A DNA stretch of 64,000 nucleotides from Deinococcus hopiensis KR-140 (lineage in GTDB: Bacteria; Deinococcota; Deinococci; Deinococcales; Deinococcaceae): the NCBI RefSeq assembly GCF_900176165.1, contig NZ_FWWU01000008.1, positions 379,501-443,500 of the forward strand. Direction: 5' to 3'. Made by a program: the position numbers and the translations under genes. Every line of letters starts with the position of its first letter. Position 1 is the stretch's first letter. The notes beneath the pieces were generated by a model that did not search any database, was not told where the DNA came from, and worked only from the letters and a program-made list of their open reading frames with translations. This document shows positions 1-8,403 of the stretch, piece by piece.

Positions 1-199
1 ATCGGCCTTCCACGACAGCATCTATATGCTCCGGACGCAGGGCTTCAAACAGAACACCTACCGGAAGTTTCAACTGCAGGGGTGGGACGACGCAGAGACC
101 CTCGTGTACACGAACAGCGCTGGCAAGTTCGTGGGCATGATCTCCAGGGGAACCTCCGCAGACGGGTCCTCATCCATCTTCGCGCTGTATGGCAACTGA
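1..199 (+). CDS. C-terminal part of an unrecognised protein
   Basis: The reading frame is open from base 2 to a TGA at 197-199, giving about 65 residues that end in IFALYGN. The gene starts upstream of the window. The segment is rich in aromatic and polar residues and looks like a beta-rich secreted or carbohydrate-interacting tail, but I do not recognise a family. Codon use is GC-rich like the rest of the window. A short open stretch follows at 229-318, which I do not call as a gene, and then a hairpin terminator at 331. Confidence 0.5.
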   Translation, partial: SAFHDSIYMLRTQGFKQNTYRKFQLQGWDDAETLVYTNSAGKFVGMISRGTSADGSSSIFALYGN

Positions 200-330
200 A
201 GCGCCCTTCGTCCTGGCCCTGGCTCCTGATGGTTGCAAATGCCGTCCTTGAAGGGTTTTTCCTGGAAGACGACCCGTACCCGATGCATGTCATTGACTTC
301 GCGTGCATTCGGCGCTAACTTAGAGAAATC

Positions 331-357
331 AAGGCGGCCTGTGGGTCGCCTTCTTCT
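331..357 (+). terminator. Rho-independent terminator, repeated cassette copy 1
   Basis: A stem formed by AAGGCGGCC and GGTCGCCTT with a 4-base loop is followed by a T-rich tail. The preceding bases TTAGAGAAATC are shared with a second copy near 9310, and the hairpin recurs in inverse orientation at 12399. The three copies look like one small terminator cassette reused downstream of unrelated genes. Confidence 0.6.
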
Positions 358-510
358 TTGGCTTTCCGCGGATCTCTGCGCCCTCTCCCCTGTCCTTTCC
401 TGGTGCCGTGGCGCTCGTCCCTCTTATGCTCCAGCCTACGCACGCTGGAGCGTGGCGCTGCTGAAGGTATGGGACTGCTGGGGAACCGGAAAGAAGGTGC
501 GGCGGTGAGC

Positions 511-1254
511 ATGGCCTGGCGTGTGCTCGACATGCACTCGCTCTCCTTCCAAGTCTTACTCGTTCAGGAAATGAACGGTCCTCGGGCGGTGAAAACGATT
601 GTGGTGGGGACCGTGGAGGATGCCCTCCAACGGTACATGCGGGAGACGGTGGACGGAGCGAACGTCCGCGTGGCTCAGGTCCAGGCGGAACTGGAGGGCT
701 TGCGGAGCACGATCCACAGATTGAGGAGGCCCGCTGTGATCTGTAGGACACGCAAGACATGGCCCTGCAGGGAGCAGAACAGACCCAGGCGGAAGTGAGT
801 GCTGCCCGGCGTGAACTGGAGGCCGAGATTGAACGGCTCAAGAAGCTCGTGGAGTCGGAACGCTCGACGACTGTTGAATAAGACCGCCAAACTCGAAATC
901 AGATCCATGATCTACGAAATGACCCCAGCAACCAGCGGGTCGTGATCGCGAGTTTGAACGAGGCGTGCAAGCGCCTGGAGCTGGAGGTGGCGCAGGTCTC
1001 CCCCGCAGTGTTTGATGTCCCTTACGAAGCGTACAGCCCAAGCGCGTACCTAACGGATGCAGGGGTGGCCGCACAGGTAAAGAAGCTGCACGTGGTCCGG
1101 ATACAGGGGCTGACAGTGGAGCTGCTCGAAGGGTGGCGGACGGCGTATCCGACGGCGGCCGCGCAGAAGGCACACGTATTGGGCGAGTCGCATGAGCGGA
1201 ACGGCGGCAGACTTCCCCCAAGGCTGGCGCACTTCACTCCGGCAGCTGGGGTAG
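511..1254 (+). pseudogene. Decayed coiled-coil protein gene
   Basis: Reading starts at ATG 511 and gives a sensible protein for about 70 codons. It must then change frame near 720 to continue as a heptad-rich coiled coil (QAEVSAARRELEAEIERLKK). In that frame there are stops at 744-746 and 879-881, after which coding resumes through about 1240. A third frame would end with TSLRQLG at 1252. The combined product would be roughly 245 residues with a central coiled coil and no recognised enzyme domain. The run of a frameshift plus two stops over otherwise coherent sequence shows a dead gene. Its function is unknown. Confidence 0.5.
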
Positions 1255-2115
1255 CAGGCTGCGGGGGTCATGTCGCTGCATGGCGTCTGTCTCGCTTCCT
1301 TGGTGTCGCGCCTCGCTGATCCGAGCGAAGGCGCCAGGGGTCAGGCCGCCCAGGGCACGGAACTCGCGGGTGAGGTGCGCCTGATCGAAGAAGCCCAGGT
1401 CAGAGGCGAGGGCAGCCAGCGGGGTCTGCGGATCATAGATCAAGGCGTTGTGCGCTGTCTCGAAGCGGATGAGGCGTGACAGGGTCTTGGCACCGATGCC
1501 CACTTCCTGCACGAACTGGCGTTCCAGCGTACGGAGACTCACGTCCATCTCGCCTGCCAACTCAGCTAACCGCTGGTGACCGCCGCTGTGGTAGAGCTGC
1601 ACGGCGGCCCGAACACCCAACCCCGGCGTCCACTCGCGGCCCGCCCGTCCCGCTCCCTGCTCCCCAGAGGCGAGTGCCAGCAGCCAGGCGTCGAGGAGGC
1701 CCAGCGCCGTCTCGTCGTCTCGTGCAGTCAGCGCCGCTCGGATGGACCGCGATGTGCCCGCTGCACCGCTGCCCGCCGCGCCTGCCAGCAGGTCCAGGGC
1801 CGGGTCGGGATAGCTCCAGCCGAAAAGATGCTGGGCCGCCCAGGGGTACAGTTCGGCCCGTAGCGCCCGCACTGGTCCCTCCGAGTAAAGGTGCGCTGGC
1901 GACGTAACCAATCCCTCCAGCGTGACCTGCGGAACGGGTGTGAGCAGACCGCCCTCGTCCAGCACCCATGAGCGGCCAGAGTAGAAGGTCAGGTGCGCCA
2001 GTTGTTCCGGCAAAAAAGCGTGCCGCTCGGCCTGTGGGTGGTCCTCGTCAAGCAGCCAGTAGACCTGCACCAGCGGCCTTAGGGCGGGCGGGGGGAGGAC
2101 CAGGCGGCGGGCCAT
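1234..2115 (-). CDS. AraC-family transcriptional regulator
   Basis: The 293-residue product has an N-terminal effector-type domain (about residues 1-150) and a C-terminal double helix-turn-helix of the AraC/XylS kind. The first helix pair is around LAELAGEMDVSLRTLERQF. The second lies in LAALASDLGFFDQAHLTREF, the classical position of the second AraC motif, and is followed by a P-G-x-F ending. The N-terminal layout resembles the DUF6597-type regulators. It is monocistronic and transcribed toward the decayed gene on its left, which it slightly overlaps. Its target is unknown. Confidence 0.85.
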   Translation of the reverse strand: MARRLVLPPPALRPLVQVYWLLDEDHPQAERHAFLPEQLAHLTFYSGRSWVLDEGGLLTPVPQVTLEGLVTSPAHLYSEGPVRALRAELYPWAAQHLFGWSYPDPALDLLAGAAGSGAAGTSRSIRAALTARDDETALGLLDAWLLALASGEQGAGRAGREWTPGLGVRAAVQLYHSGGHQRLAELAGEMDVSLRTLERQFVQEVGIGAKTLSRLIRFETAHNALIYDPQTPLAALASDLGFFDQAHLTREFRALGGLTPGAFARISEARHQGSETDAMQRHDPRSLLPQLPE

Positions 2116-2302
2116 GCGTTCACTTTGCCAGAGGGGAAGCGGGTGTGTCCCAACTGTGCTCCGTCCGGCGGGCCGTACCTCACCTCCTCAGGATGCTGGA
2201 GGTGCACCTCAGAACGGCACACCCAGGTCACGGCTTCTTCCTGCTGAGGGCACTTCACCGGCATCGGCATTCCCCACTTCTAAACCAGAAAAATCCTGAA
2301 AG

Positions 2303-2344
2303 CTCATCCTGCCGAAATCATGTTGCTGGCGTCGGCAGGATGAG
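2303..2344 (-). terminator. Strong hairpin terminator after the DinB gene
   Basis: A perfect 13-bp stem, CTCATCCTGCCGA paired with TCGGCAGGATGAG, lies just downstream of the minus-strand DinB gene. It is followed on that strand by a TTTTT tract. The rest of the 2116-2354 gap holds nothing else that I can identify. Confidence 0.65.
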
Positions 2345-2354
2345 TGCCCGCGTT

Positions 2355-2867
2355 TCAAACGTGGATGCGCTGGGGTCTGTACGGAAGCTCAACGCCCCAG
2401 AAGTCTGGTGGCGTGATGCCCTGGGCGCGCAGGTACACGTAACCCTGCCCACGGTGATGGGTTTCGTTCTCCAAAACCCCGCGCGCTGCCCTCAGCCCCG
2501 TCATCGGTCCCCATGCCAATGTCTTCTTCTCAGCGTACCGGGTGGCCGGAACGGATGGCAGCTCCGAGGCAATCCGGGCGCTCAGATCATCCCAGGCCGT
2601 CAGCAACGCTTCCCGGGTGCGGAGGAAGCCGCTCCACCGAGGCTCGCCCCAAGTGTCCGTCACCAGACCGTTGAGGGTATACGCCGTGACGCCGTGAATC
2701 TCCCAGACCATGTCTCCGAAGGGGCGCATGGGTGCGGCCGCGGTGAAGGTAAAGAGCTGGTCTTCTGGAAAGGCTTCAATGACCTGACGGGTCAGGCGGC
2801 GGTGATTCAGCCACTCGTTGGTGAAGGATTGGGTCGTCTGGGTGATCTGGGATGAGTCGGGGGTCAT
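2355..2867 (-). CDS. DinB-fold metalloprotein
   Basis: This 170-residue protein has the four-helix DinB/YfiT layout with metal-ligand histidines at about residues 58 (EIHG) and 137-138 (ETHHRGQ). The ending HHRGQGYVYLR is typical of DinB family members. Such proteins are damage- or stress-inducible in several bacteria or act as small thiol-transferases. They are expanded in Deinococcus. The window has a second, more divergent DinB protein at 48050. The ATG at 2867 is preceded by an acceptable purine-rich site. The substrate is unknown. Confidence 0.85.
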   Translation of the reverse strand: MTPDSSQITQTTQSFTNEWLNHRRLTRQVIEAFPEDQLFTFTAAAPMRPFGDMVWEIHGVTAYTLNGLVTDTWGEPRWSGFLRTREALLTAWDDLSARIASELPSVPATRYAEKKTLAWGPMTGLRAARGVLENETHHRGQGYVYLRAQGITPPDFWGVELPYRPQRIHV

Positions 2868-2959
2868 ATCAACACCCTGGTGGGGAATCCCGTCAGGAGG
2901 TGACGGCTTTCAATGTTCTGCTCGGCCTTGAAGCGATACGCCTTCTGAAGGACTGCATT

Positions 2960-3226
2960 CTAAATACCGCCCTTTCCGCCTTTCTTCTTGCTCGGCTTCC
3001 AGAAGAGGGTAGTTCCCCAGATGCTTGAGGCAGTGCCAATCAGACACAGCAACCAGCGCTTTGACCATCCAGAAAACGCCTCTTCATTATCTGAAGGAAT
3101 GGAGAGGAGCGTGCCTAGCCCGAAGTAGCAGGTGCCAACGAATAACCCCACCGCTATCAGGCCGAGAAGTACAGCGAACACCCGTCTGTGATTCACAGCA
3201 CCCACACCCCTAAAGTACCTCTCCAT
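2960..3226 (-). CDS. Small two-span membrane protein
   Basis: From the internal ATG at 3226 the product is 88 residues (MERYFRGVG...). It has two hydrophobic segments, RVFAVLLGLIAVGLFVG and RWLLCLIGTASSIWGTTLF, and a very basic C-terminus (KPSKKKGGKGG). An earlier in-frame ATG at 3319 would add a cysteine-rich leader that reads across an inverted-repeat element, so I prefer the later start. No family is recognised. Confidence 0.5.
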   Translation of the reverse strand: MERYFRGVGAVNHRRVFAVLLGLIAVGLFVGTCYFGLGTLLSIPSDNEEAFSGWSKRWLLCLIGTASSIWGTTLFWKPSKKKGGKGGI

Positions 3227-3237
3227 TCGACCACTAC

Positions 3238-3349
3238 TACTACAGTTGCAGTTGGCGATTGGGTCTCTAAAACACGGGAATTCTCGGGAGGTGACTGGTG
3301 ACAGAAAGCCCTTGAACAACAGGTTCCTGGAGCAACTGCAACTGTAGTA
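3238..3349. repeat. 112-bp element with 17-bp perfect inverted repeats
   Basis: TACTACAGTTGCAGTTG at 3238-3254 is matched exactly by its reverse complement at 3333-3349. The element abuts the TA target of the IS630 copy on its right and lies just upstream of the small membrane protein gene. It could be a MITE or a large regulatory stem. No clear target duplication is visible. Confidence 0.5.
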
Positions 3350-3363
3350 CTATTGATACCGGC

Positions 3364-3954
3364 TCAGGTTTGAGACGAGCAATAGGCGTGGGTGAGCTTG
3401 GCGGGGAGTTGTGAGGCGCGAAGGCGACGCCAGGCGAAGTTCAAGCGATCTTTCAATTCGCCTTGGTCTTTGGGGCAGAAATTGCCGAGCAGGTGCCCTT
3501 TGACATAGGCCCAAAGGTGCTCGATCGGGTTGAGCTCCGGGGCATATGGGGGCAGGTACTGGATGGTGAGACGCTGTTGCTGCTCAACGAAGGCCCGGAG
3601 GGCCTTCGTATGATGAATGCGAGCGTTGTCCAAGACGACGATCAAGTCGCCTTTGATATGTCGGAGCAGATGTTCAAAGAACGCCAGCACCTGAGGCCCT
3701 CGAACGGCTCCTGGTACGGTGTGCTGCAGAAATTGACCACGGGTCGTCACTGCACCCAGGGTAGAGAGCTTGTCCCAACCGGCTTTGGCGTGAATGATGG
3801 GGGTCTGGCCACGAGGAGCCCAGGTCCGCGTGACTGTGGGTTTCAGGCTGAAGCCACTCTCGTCAACGAAGACCAGGGTTGCGCCCTGAGCGACTTTTTT
3901 TTTCCAACTCGGGTCGGACGGTCTGCACCCAAGTCTGAACGGCTTGTTCGTCAC
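3364..3954 (-). CDS. IS630 transposase, catalytic DDE frame
   Basis: The 196-residue frame carries the full DDE_3 domain: D in LVFVDESGFS, D in VVLDNARIHH and E in ELNPIEHLW, with the PPYAPELNP signature. It is probably translated as a fusion with the upstream frame by slippage on the A9 run, because its own first codons are not conserved transposase sequence. Nothing visible inactivates it, so the element may still be active. Confidence 0.85.
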   Translation of the reverse strand: MTNKPFRLGCRPSDPSWKKKVAQGATLVFVDESGFSLKPTVTRTWAPRGQTPIIHAKAGWDKLSTLGAVTTRGQFLQHTVPGAVRGPQVLAFFEHLLRHIKGDLIVVLDNARIHHTKALRAFVEQQQRLTIQYLPPYAPELNPIEHLWAYVKGHLLGNFCPKDQGELKDRLNFAWRRLRASQLPAKLTHAYCSSQT

Positions 3955-4375
3955 GCTCCATCGCGTGTGGATCGGGCTTCTGAGGACTAAAGCCCAGCTG
4001 ATGGAGTACCTTCCTCACGTGATCGACGTGGTACCACACCCCAAATTGCACCCCGATCACCTCCCGCACGCGGGAGGTTGTCCAGCGCTCATCCTTATAC
4101 CCCGCGGCCTTCGAACCCGCCTCGAGTAGGGCTTGGAGCTGCTTGAGTTGTTCAGCAGTGAGGCGACGCCGAGGACCAGTGGCCCGCGTCGCCTCCAGAC
4201 TGCCTCGTTCTCGGAGTCGCTGTTTCCAGGTCCTGACCGTACTTTCCGCAACACCGACGGTCTCAGCGATGACGCGGTCGGTCACTTCAGGATCCTGGAG
4301 AAGTTGCTGCACATACAGCCGTCGTTCTTCGAGTTGCGCGCGGCTCAGCCTTGAGGGTCGCCAGACCTGCACCAT
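3863..4375 (-). CDS. IS630 transposase, N-terminal frame (helix-turn-helix)
   Basis: The 170-residue frame contains the IS630-type DNA-binding region: a helix-turn-helix around VIAETVGVAESTVRTWKQRL, then a second winged region ending HVRKVLHQLGFSPQKPDP. It overlaps the catalytic frame and includes a run of nine A residues on the coding strand (positions 3895-3903). A -1 shift there would fuse it to the DDE domain, as in other IS630 elements. Read without a shift it ends in a short non-homologous tail. Confidence 0.8.
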   Translation of the reverse strand: MVQVWRPSRLSRAQLEERRLYVQQLLQDPEVTDRVIAETVGVAESTVRTWKQRLRERGSLEATRATGPRRRLTAEQLKQLQALLEAGSKAAGYKDERWTTSRVREVIGVQFGVWYHVDHVRKVLHQLGFSPQKPDPHAMERDEQAVQTWVQTVRPELEKKSRSGRNPGLR

Positions 4376-4422
4376 GACCTCAGCCTACCACTCGTCTCCG
4401 ATTCAAGCCGCTATCAATAATA

Positions 4423-4602
4423 GCTTCCTTACCCAGCACCCTCAAAACCTTGACCCCCTGGAAAGCGACTGCCATACGCTTCGCCACGCTGTACGGCGGC
4501 TACTACCTGGCGCTGTGGACCCAGTGGACCAACTGGGTTCCTCAGGCGTTGGGCTTGGATAGCCACAGGCACAGAACCCGCTGGAGTATATGCCGTCCTT
4601 AG
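4423..4602 (+). pseudogene. Gene fragment cut by the IS630 insertion
   Basis: A frame open from the right border of the IS630 element encodes a C-terminal piece containing FATLYGGYYLALWTQWTNW, a membrane-like aromatic stretch. It ends at a TAG at 4600-4602. It has no start of its own. I do not recognise the family, and the matching N-terminal half is not evident left of the element. Confidence is low. Confidence 0.3.
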
Positions 4603-4801
4603 CATATACGCGCTTCTGGCGGCCAATCAACGCAGCGGCTGGGTCATGCCGCGCGCCGAAAACCGCTGAACTTCTCCCGAGCGCGCGCGAGAACGTCAAA
4701 CGCTGACCCAAACCTGACACAAGCGAACGACCATGGAAGTGGGCAGGACGCCCCCCTGACAAACGGACAGACGCGGTGAACCAGAACCAACGGAGGCAAC
4801 G

Positions 4802-5605
4802 ATGACCATCCACACCGGCACCACACCCGACCCCCGAATCAATCAGCACCCCATGCCCGCTGGACTGCGCGAGCGCCTGCAAGCCGAACACGGCTGGAGT
4901 GCGGAGTTCACCCAGGGCGCAGAACGCGAGTACCGGCGGTTTCTGTACCTCGCAGCCTACGGGGGGCAAAGCGTTACACCCTCCCAGACGGTAGACGAGG
5001 TGTGGCACACGCACCTGATGTTCACGCGCGATTACTGGGGACCGTTTCAAAACGTGCTTCCCGCCCCGCTCCACCACGATCCCGGCACAGGCGCACCGGG
5101 AGACGAGCAGAAATTCCAGGACCAGTACCTGCGAACCCTGGACCTGTATGAAACCGTCTTCGGAGAAACTCCCGCGCCGACCTACTGGCCGCGTTTCGGG
5201 ACATACGAGCAGCCGGACTCCAGAAATGAACCGGTCAAGCGCCGCGCCGCACTGGGCCGCACGCTCCTGCCGCTGCTGCTCATCCTCGGAGGGATCACCC
5301 TCTGCATCCTGATGATCCGCGCGCTCGGGGTGACGGGAATGGCAGCGAGCGGATTCCTGGGGATGGGCGCAGCAATCTTCGCCCTCACCAGCCTCGCGCA
5401 AAGGTCACAATTGGGGACCACGCCTGGTTCAGGGGCGCGGCGCAGAGACCGTGATGACTCCAGCGGCAGCAGTTGCGGTGGATTTTCGGACAGCAGCGGC
5501 AGCGATGGAGGCAGCTGCTCAGGAGGGTCCGACGGTGGCGCAAGCAGTTGCGGCGGGAGCAGTTGCGGTGGAGGCGGTTGCGGTGGCGGGGGATGCGGAT
5601 CGTAA
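4802..5605 (+). CDS. Glycine-rich domain-containing protein (GRDP-like) with Cys/Gly/Ser tail
   Basis: The 267-residue protein begins with a GRDP-like domain (about residues 15-130) that includes the hallmark VDEVWHTHLMF. Two hydrophobic segments follow (about 150-200), then a low-complexity tail of serine, glycine and regularly spaced cysteines ending in GGGGCGS. The tail resembles those of membrane-anchored Gly/Cys-rich bacterial proteins, but its role is unknown. GGAGG lies six to eight bases before the ATG. The gene converges on the lysine-rich gene at 5669, with a shared hairpin between them. Confidence 0.75.
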   Translation: MTIHTGTTPDPRINQHPMPAGLRERLQAEHGWSAEFTQGAEREYRRFLYLAAYGGQSVTPSQTVDEVWHTHLMFTRDYWGPFQNVLPAPLHHDPGTGAPGDEQKFQDQYLRTLDLYETVFGETPAPTYWPRFGTYEQPDSRNEPVKRRAALGRTLLPLLLILGGITLCILMIRALGVTGMAASGFLGMGAAIFALTSLAQRSQLGTTPGSGARRRDRDDSSGSSCGGFSDSSGSDGGSCSGGSDGGASSCGGSSCGGGGCGGGGCGS

Positions 5606-5628
5606 AACACACGGGTCGGAAGGCACAG

Positions 5629-5656
5629 AAACCCCCCGCAAGCGATGCGGGGGGTT
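5629..5656. terminator. Bidirectional terminator between convergent genes
   Basis: AAACCCCCCGCA pairs perfectly with TGCGGGGGGTTT around a 4-base loop, giving a T-rich end on either strand. It separates the GRDP-like gene from the minus-strand gene at 5669. Confidence 0.85.
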
Positions 5657-5668
5657 TCTGCTTGGGAC

Positions 5669-6133
5669 TTACTTCTTGGTCGTGCGCTTGGCCTTGGTCG
5701 GTGGTTTTGCAGGTGCGGCCTTGCTCTTGCGGGAGTTGCCCAGATTCTGGCCCTTCTCGTAGCTGTTCTGTAACTTCCGGCGAGTCTCTTCCGCGAGGGC
5801 CTTGAAGTCGATCACGCCTTCCTCAAGATTCTCTACCGTGAGCTTCGGCTTCCCGCGACCACGTTGCGGCGCTGCGGCCAGCTCCTGGTCCACGCCCTCG
5901 AACCACTTGTCAAACTTGGCGGACGTCTCGAAGACCATGTCCTTCATGTCCTTCTCGTACGTCTCCTCGCTTCCACGACGCTTGAACTTCTTCGGAAGCG
6001 TGAACCGCTCCGGAAGGTCAATCGCATCGAACTCCCCTTCACGGACCGCATCGCGGAACCGCTTGACGAAGGCATCACTCTGTTGGGGGGTCGATAGCTT
6101 CTGCACTTGCTCACTGAGTCTAGAAAATGGCAC
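5669..6133 (-). CDS. Unrecognised 154-residue protein with basic tail
   Basis: The product is soluble, charged and predicted helical (VKRFRDAVREGEFDAIDLPE...). It ends in a lysine-, alanine- and proline-rich tail (APAKPPTKAKRTTKK) of a kind often seen on nucleic-acid-binding proteins. I do not recognise a domain. The start at 6133 is the only plausible ATG. It shares the terminator at 5629 with its convergent neighbour. Confidence 0.6.
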   Translation of the reverse strand: MPFSRLSEQVQKLSTPQQSDAFVKRFRDAVREGEFDAIDLPERFTLPKKFKRRGSEETYEKDMKDMVFETSAKFDKWFEGVDQELAAAPQRGRGKPKLTVENLEEGVIDFKALAEETRRKLQNSYEKGQNLGNSRKSKAAPAKPPTKAKRTTKK

Positions 6134-6183
6134 GGAGTCAGCGTACTACATGACCCTATGAAATGTCTTCATCTTGAGGACCT

Positions 6184-6537
6184 TTATAATCTTGATTGCG
6201 AGAACGCATCAAAACTGACAGAGGGTGCCCTTCGATTAGGGCACCCTCTTGTCCTTACTTTTTCCGGCTGGAAGGCGGCGTACCAATCCTGTGTTTGGGG
6301 CAATTGGATTCCTTTCGGATTCGTTCCCCATTTGTTCGTGCCAGGTTGGCTATCCATCCACTCGAAGGGACCATCAGGTGCTGGCTTGTTATCTGGTTCT
6401 TGGTTCGCTTTTGGGGGCGTTGACCAATCAGCGGACGTCTGGTTTATTGATACCGGCTCAAGTTCGGGACGTCCGGTGTGCTCCTTCCCTGTAGGTGCCC
6501 TGTCCAGATGGGGCATCTCCTTGAGATCACGTCTCAA
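6184..6537 (-). CDS. Possible small hydrophilic ORF overlapping a MITE
   Basis: The central part of this frame (WMDSQPGTNKWGTNPKG) has plausible codon use. The N-terminal third, however, is MITE sequence (6447-6554) and the C-terminal end runs through a terminator-like hairpin at 6221. If a gene existed here, its 5' end was replaced by the MITE. I list it only as a weak candidate. Confidence 0.25.
   Translation of the reverse strand: MRRDLKEMPHLDRAPTGKEHTGRPELEPVSINQTSADWSTPPKANQEPDNKPAPDGPFEWMDSQPGTNKWGTNPKGIQLPQTQDWYAAFQPEKVRTRGCPNRRAPSVSFDAFSQSRL
6221..6248. terminator. Hairpin terminator
   Basis: GAGGGTGCCC pairs with GGGCACCCTC around TTCGATTA. T-rich sequence follows on the plus strand. 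It would end transcription entering from the left. Confidence 0.6.
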
Positions 6538-6554
6538 ACCAAGCCCGGTATCAA
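6447..6554. repeat. 108-bp MITE derived from IS630 (copy 1)
   Basis: It begins TTGATACCGGCTCAAGTTC and ends with the inverted TTGATACCGGGCTTGG. It is flanked by TA on both sides (6445-6446 and 6555-6556). A second copy of exactly the same length lies at 21439-21546 and matches over most positions without gaps. The ends match the IS630 element at 3353. It has no coding capacity, so it would need a transposase in trans. Confidence 0.75.
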
Positions 6555-7085
6555 TAAGAAGCCTCCGCAGGTGCGACAGCGGGTAGAAGGAGCGGCTGGT
6601 ATAGATGCTTTCCTACCACTACGGTGCCGAGGCTGGGGCAGTTTTCTGCGCTTGCTCACCCTTTTGTCCTCCTGCTTTGCACGCTGACCGGACGCGATGG
6701 GAGGTGCTCCGGCAAGGTCCGCCTAGGAACTCGTAGGTTGCAGTACAAGTGCATCTGAGACAGATGTCACGCTGTATAGATACATACCTGGATATCTACC
6801 TAAGTACACCGCACCTCACGTTGCGACTTTTCAGGAGGGCACCGAAAAGTCTCCACTCCCGGTGGGCTGCACTTTTTCCGCTTCTCACTCCGCTCGGTTG
6901 ATCTCAAGATCAACTACGGTGTACTTAGTTATCTATCGCAGTTCTCTACTGGTCAAAGCGAAATGAGGACACTGCAGACATGGCTAGTCTGCCACCAGGC
7001 TTTCAGGCGTACAGTCACGATGTCCGTGCCCTTCCTCGGCAGGTGACGTCCACCGGAGGGCCAGGCATAACCTAAGGAGTGCACC
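6555..7085. other. Gap without a recognisable gene
   Basis: I see no credible gene in this stretch. It contains one inverted-repeat structure (6800-6928) and AT-richer patches around 6770-6810 and 6920-6960. The leader of the PNPOx-like gene lies at its right end. Confidence 0.5.
6800..6928. repeat. 129-bp inverted-repeat element
   Basis: CTAAGTACACCG at 6800-6811 is exactly inverted at 6917-6928 (CGGTGTACTTAG). Internal short palindromes include GATCTCAAGATC near 6900. No convincing target duplication is visible. It may be a small MITE or a regulatory stem. Confidence 0.35.
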
Positions 7086-7715
7086 GTGGAAAACGAGAAC
7101 CCTGCCTACAGCATCGATACCGTTGAACAACTCGAGGCGTTGCTGGGGGAGATCGCGGAAGCGTCAAGGAAGAAAGAGGTCGACTTCGTCCATCCGATCT
7201 ACCAGCGGTGGATTGAAGCCTCCCCTTTTGCCATTCTGGCTACGGTGGGCCCAGAGGGACTGGACGCTTCACCACGGGGTGACCCAGAAGGGTTTGTGGC
7301 TGTTGCCGATGAAAAAACGCTTCTGCTACCAGAACGTAGGGGCAATAACCGTGCGGACAGTCTGCGGAACATCCTGTTTGACCCTCACGTCGCGTTGCTC
7401 TTTTTAATTCCTGGCACAGGGGAAACTCTGCGCGTCAACGGGCGGGCCAGAATCACCACGGCGCCCGAGATGCTGGAACGCTTTGTCGTGAAAGGAGTAC
7501 CTCCTCGGTGTGTCGTGGTCATTGAGGTGGATACCGTCTTCTTCCAGTGCGCCAGAGCGATTCACCGCTCTGGCCTCTGGCAACCGCCACGGACCGAGCA
7601 CCTTGAGAAAGTGCCGAGTGCAGGAGCAATGCTTGCAGCGCTCACGAGCGGCGCTGTGGATGGCGAGGCCTACGATCTGGCCCTGCCAGGACGCCAACGC
7701 TCAACCCTGTACTGA
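7086..7715 (+). CDS. Pyridoxamine 5'-phosphate oxidase-fold flavoprotein
   Basis: The 209-residue protein has the split beta-barrel of PNPOx-like FMN proteins: FAILATVGPEGLDASPRGDP at about residues 43-62, then LLPERRGNNRADSLRNIL in the flavin-binding region. It most resembles the MSMEG_1061-type subfamily, whose substrates are not established. Translation starts at GTG 7086 with AAGGAG seven bases upstream. It stands alone between two noncoding gaps and shows no sign of decay. Confidence 0.8.
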   Translation: MENENPAYSIDTVEQLEALLGEIAEASRKKEVDFVHPIYQRWIEASPFAILATVGPEGLDASPRGDPEGFVAVADEKTLLLPERRGNNRADSLRNILFDPHVALLFLIPGTGETLRVNGRARITTAPEMLERFVVKGVPPRCVVVIEVDTVFFQCARAIHRSGLWQPPRTEHLEKVPSAGAMLAALTSGAVDGEAYDLALPGRQRSTLY

Positions 7716-7780
7716 CCGTTGCTGGTCGTTCACCTGTGAGATGATTTAAAATCAATATCGGCATCTATCTACCTATAGAA

Positions 7781-8191
7781 CTACCGTACGATGTCAACTG
7801 GGGAAATATTTTTATAGGTGCAGAGGATCAAGGCAGGTGATCTGCCGAATCGGCACGTCCCTTTATCCGCGCAGTTGAAGGCCAATGTGCGAGGGCGTCC
7901 GCCTGGCTCGTTCCCGTACCGCAGCTTCACGTCCATGAGCACGGTACCAGAGGTGGCGTAGAAGATGCCGATTGCAACAAGCAGCGCATACATGGACAGA
8001 TTGAAAGCCCAGGCCTTGCGGCCAGGGAGCACCAGTGTCGAGATGAGGCAGCTCACCGGCAGCCAATGCGCTTGCATTCCACGGGAGAAGAACAGGCGGG
8101 ACGTTCCCATGACCATGCAGAGGGTCAGGAGACCGAAGGTGATCCAGGAGGCGTTGAGAAGTCCGAACACAGTCCACCGTCTTTGGGTCAT
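7781..8191 (-). CDS. Small multi-span membrane protein
   Basis: From ATG 8191 (MTQRRWTVFG) the protein is 136 residues. It has three hydrophobic segments (WITFGLLTLCMVMG, WLPVSCLISTLVL and SMYALLVAIGIFYATSG) and a short polar tail with two cysteines. A longer frame up to 8356 would add a proline-rich, low-complexity leader and is less likely. No family is recognised. It is divergent from the small gene at 8404. Confidence 0.45.
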   Translation of the reverse strand: MTQRRWTVFGLLNASWITFGLLTLCMVMGTSRLFFSRGMQAHWLPVSCLISTLVLPGRKAWAFNLSMYALLVAIGIFYATSGTVLMDVKLRYGNEPGGRPRTLAFNCADKGTCRFGRSPALILCTYKNISPVDIVR

Positions 8192-8403
8192 GCCGCGGGT
8201 GTAAAGCGGGAGAGAGATGTGAAAGGGAGGGCCAGGGGAAGGATGAACCTTATTGCTGCGCGAACGTTGCGGCAGGCGTAGCCGGCCTCCGCCATCTAGC
8301 GGAGTGGGGGATGCGCCACCCGGGTGATGTGGGCAGGAGGGGCGGGAGCGCACCATAGGGACAACCGAGGGGCGAGCGTGCCGACCGGTAAAAGGAGAAC
8401 ACC

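Larger units (their letters stand above)
3353..4417 (-). mobile_element. IS630-family insertion sequence
   Basis: Imperfect terminal repeats begin TTGATACCGGCTCA on the left and TTGATAGCGGCTTG (reverse complement) on the right. Each end is flanked by a TA dinucleotide (3351-3352 and 4418-4419), the normal IS630 target duplication. Two overlapping transposase frames fill the element. Two 108-bp sequences at 6447 and 21439 share its ends and are probably its non-autonomous derivatives. Confidence 0.85.

Noticed and set aside
3238..4417. Whether the IS630 element interrupts one gene spanning both flanks
   Set aside because: The right flank carries a C-terminal fragment, but the left flank is the inverted-repeat element and shows no matching N-terminal coding sequence.
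4442..5401. 319-codon minus-strand open frame
   Set aside because: It is antisense to the GRDP-like gene, has no family similarity and no ribosome binding site. GC-rich third positions keep it open.
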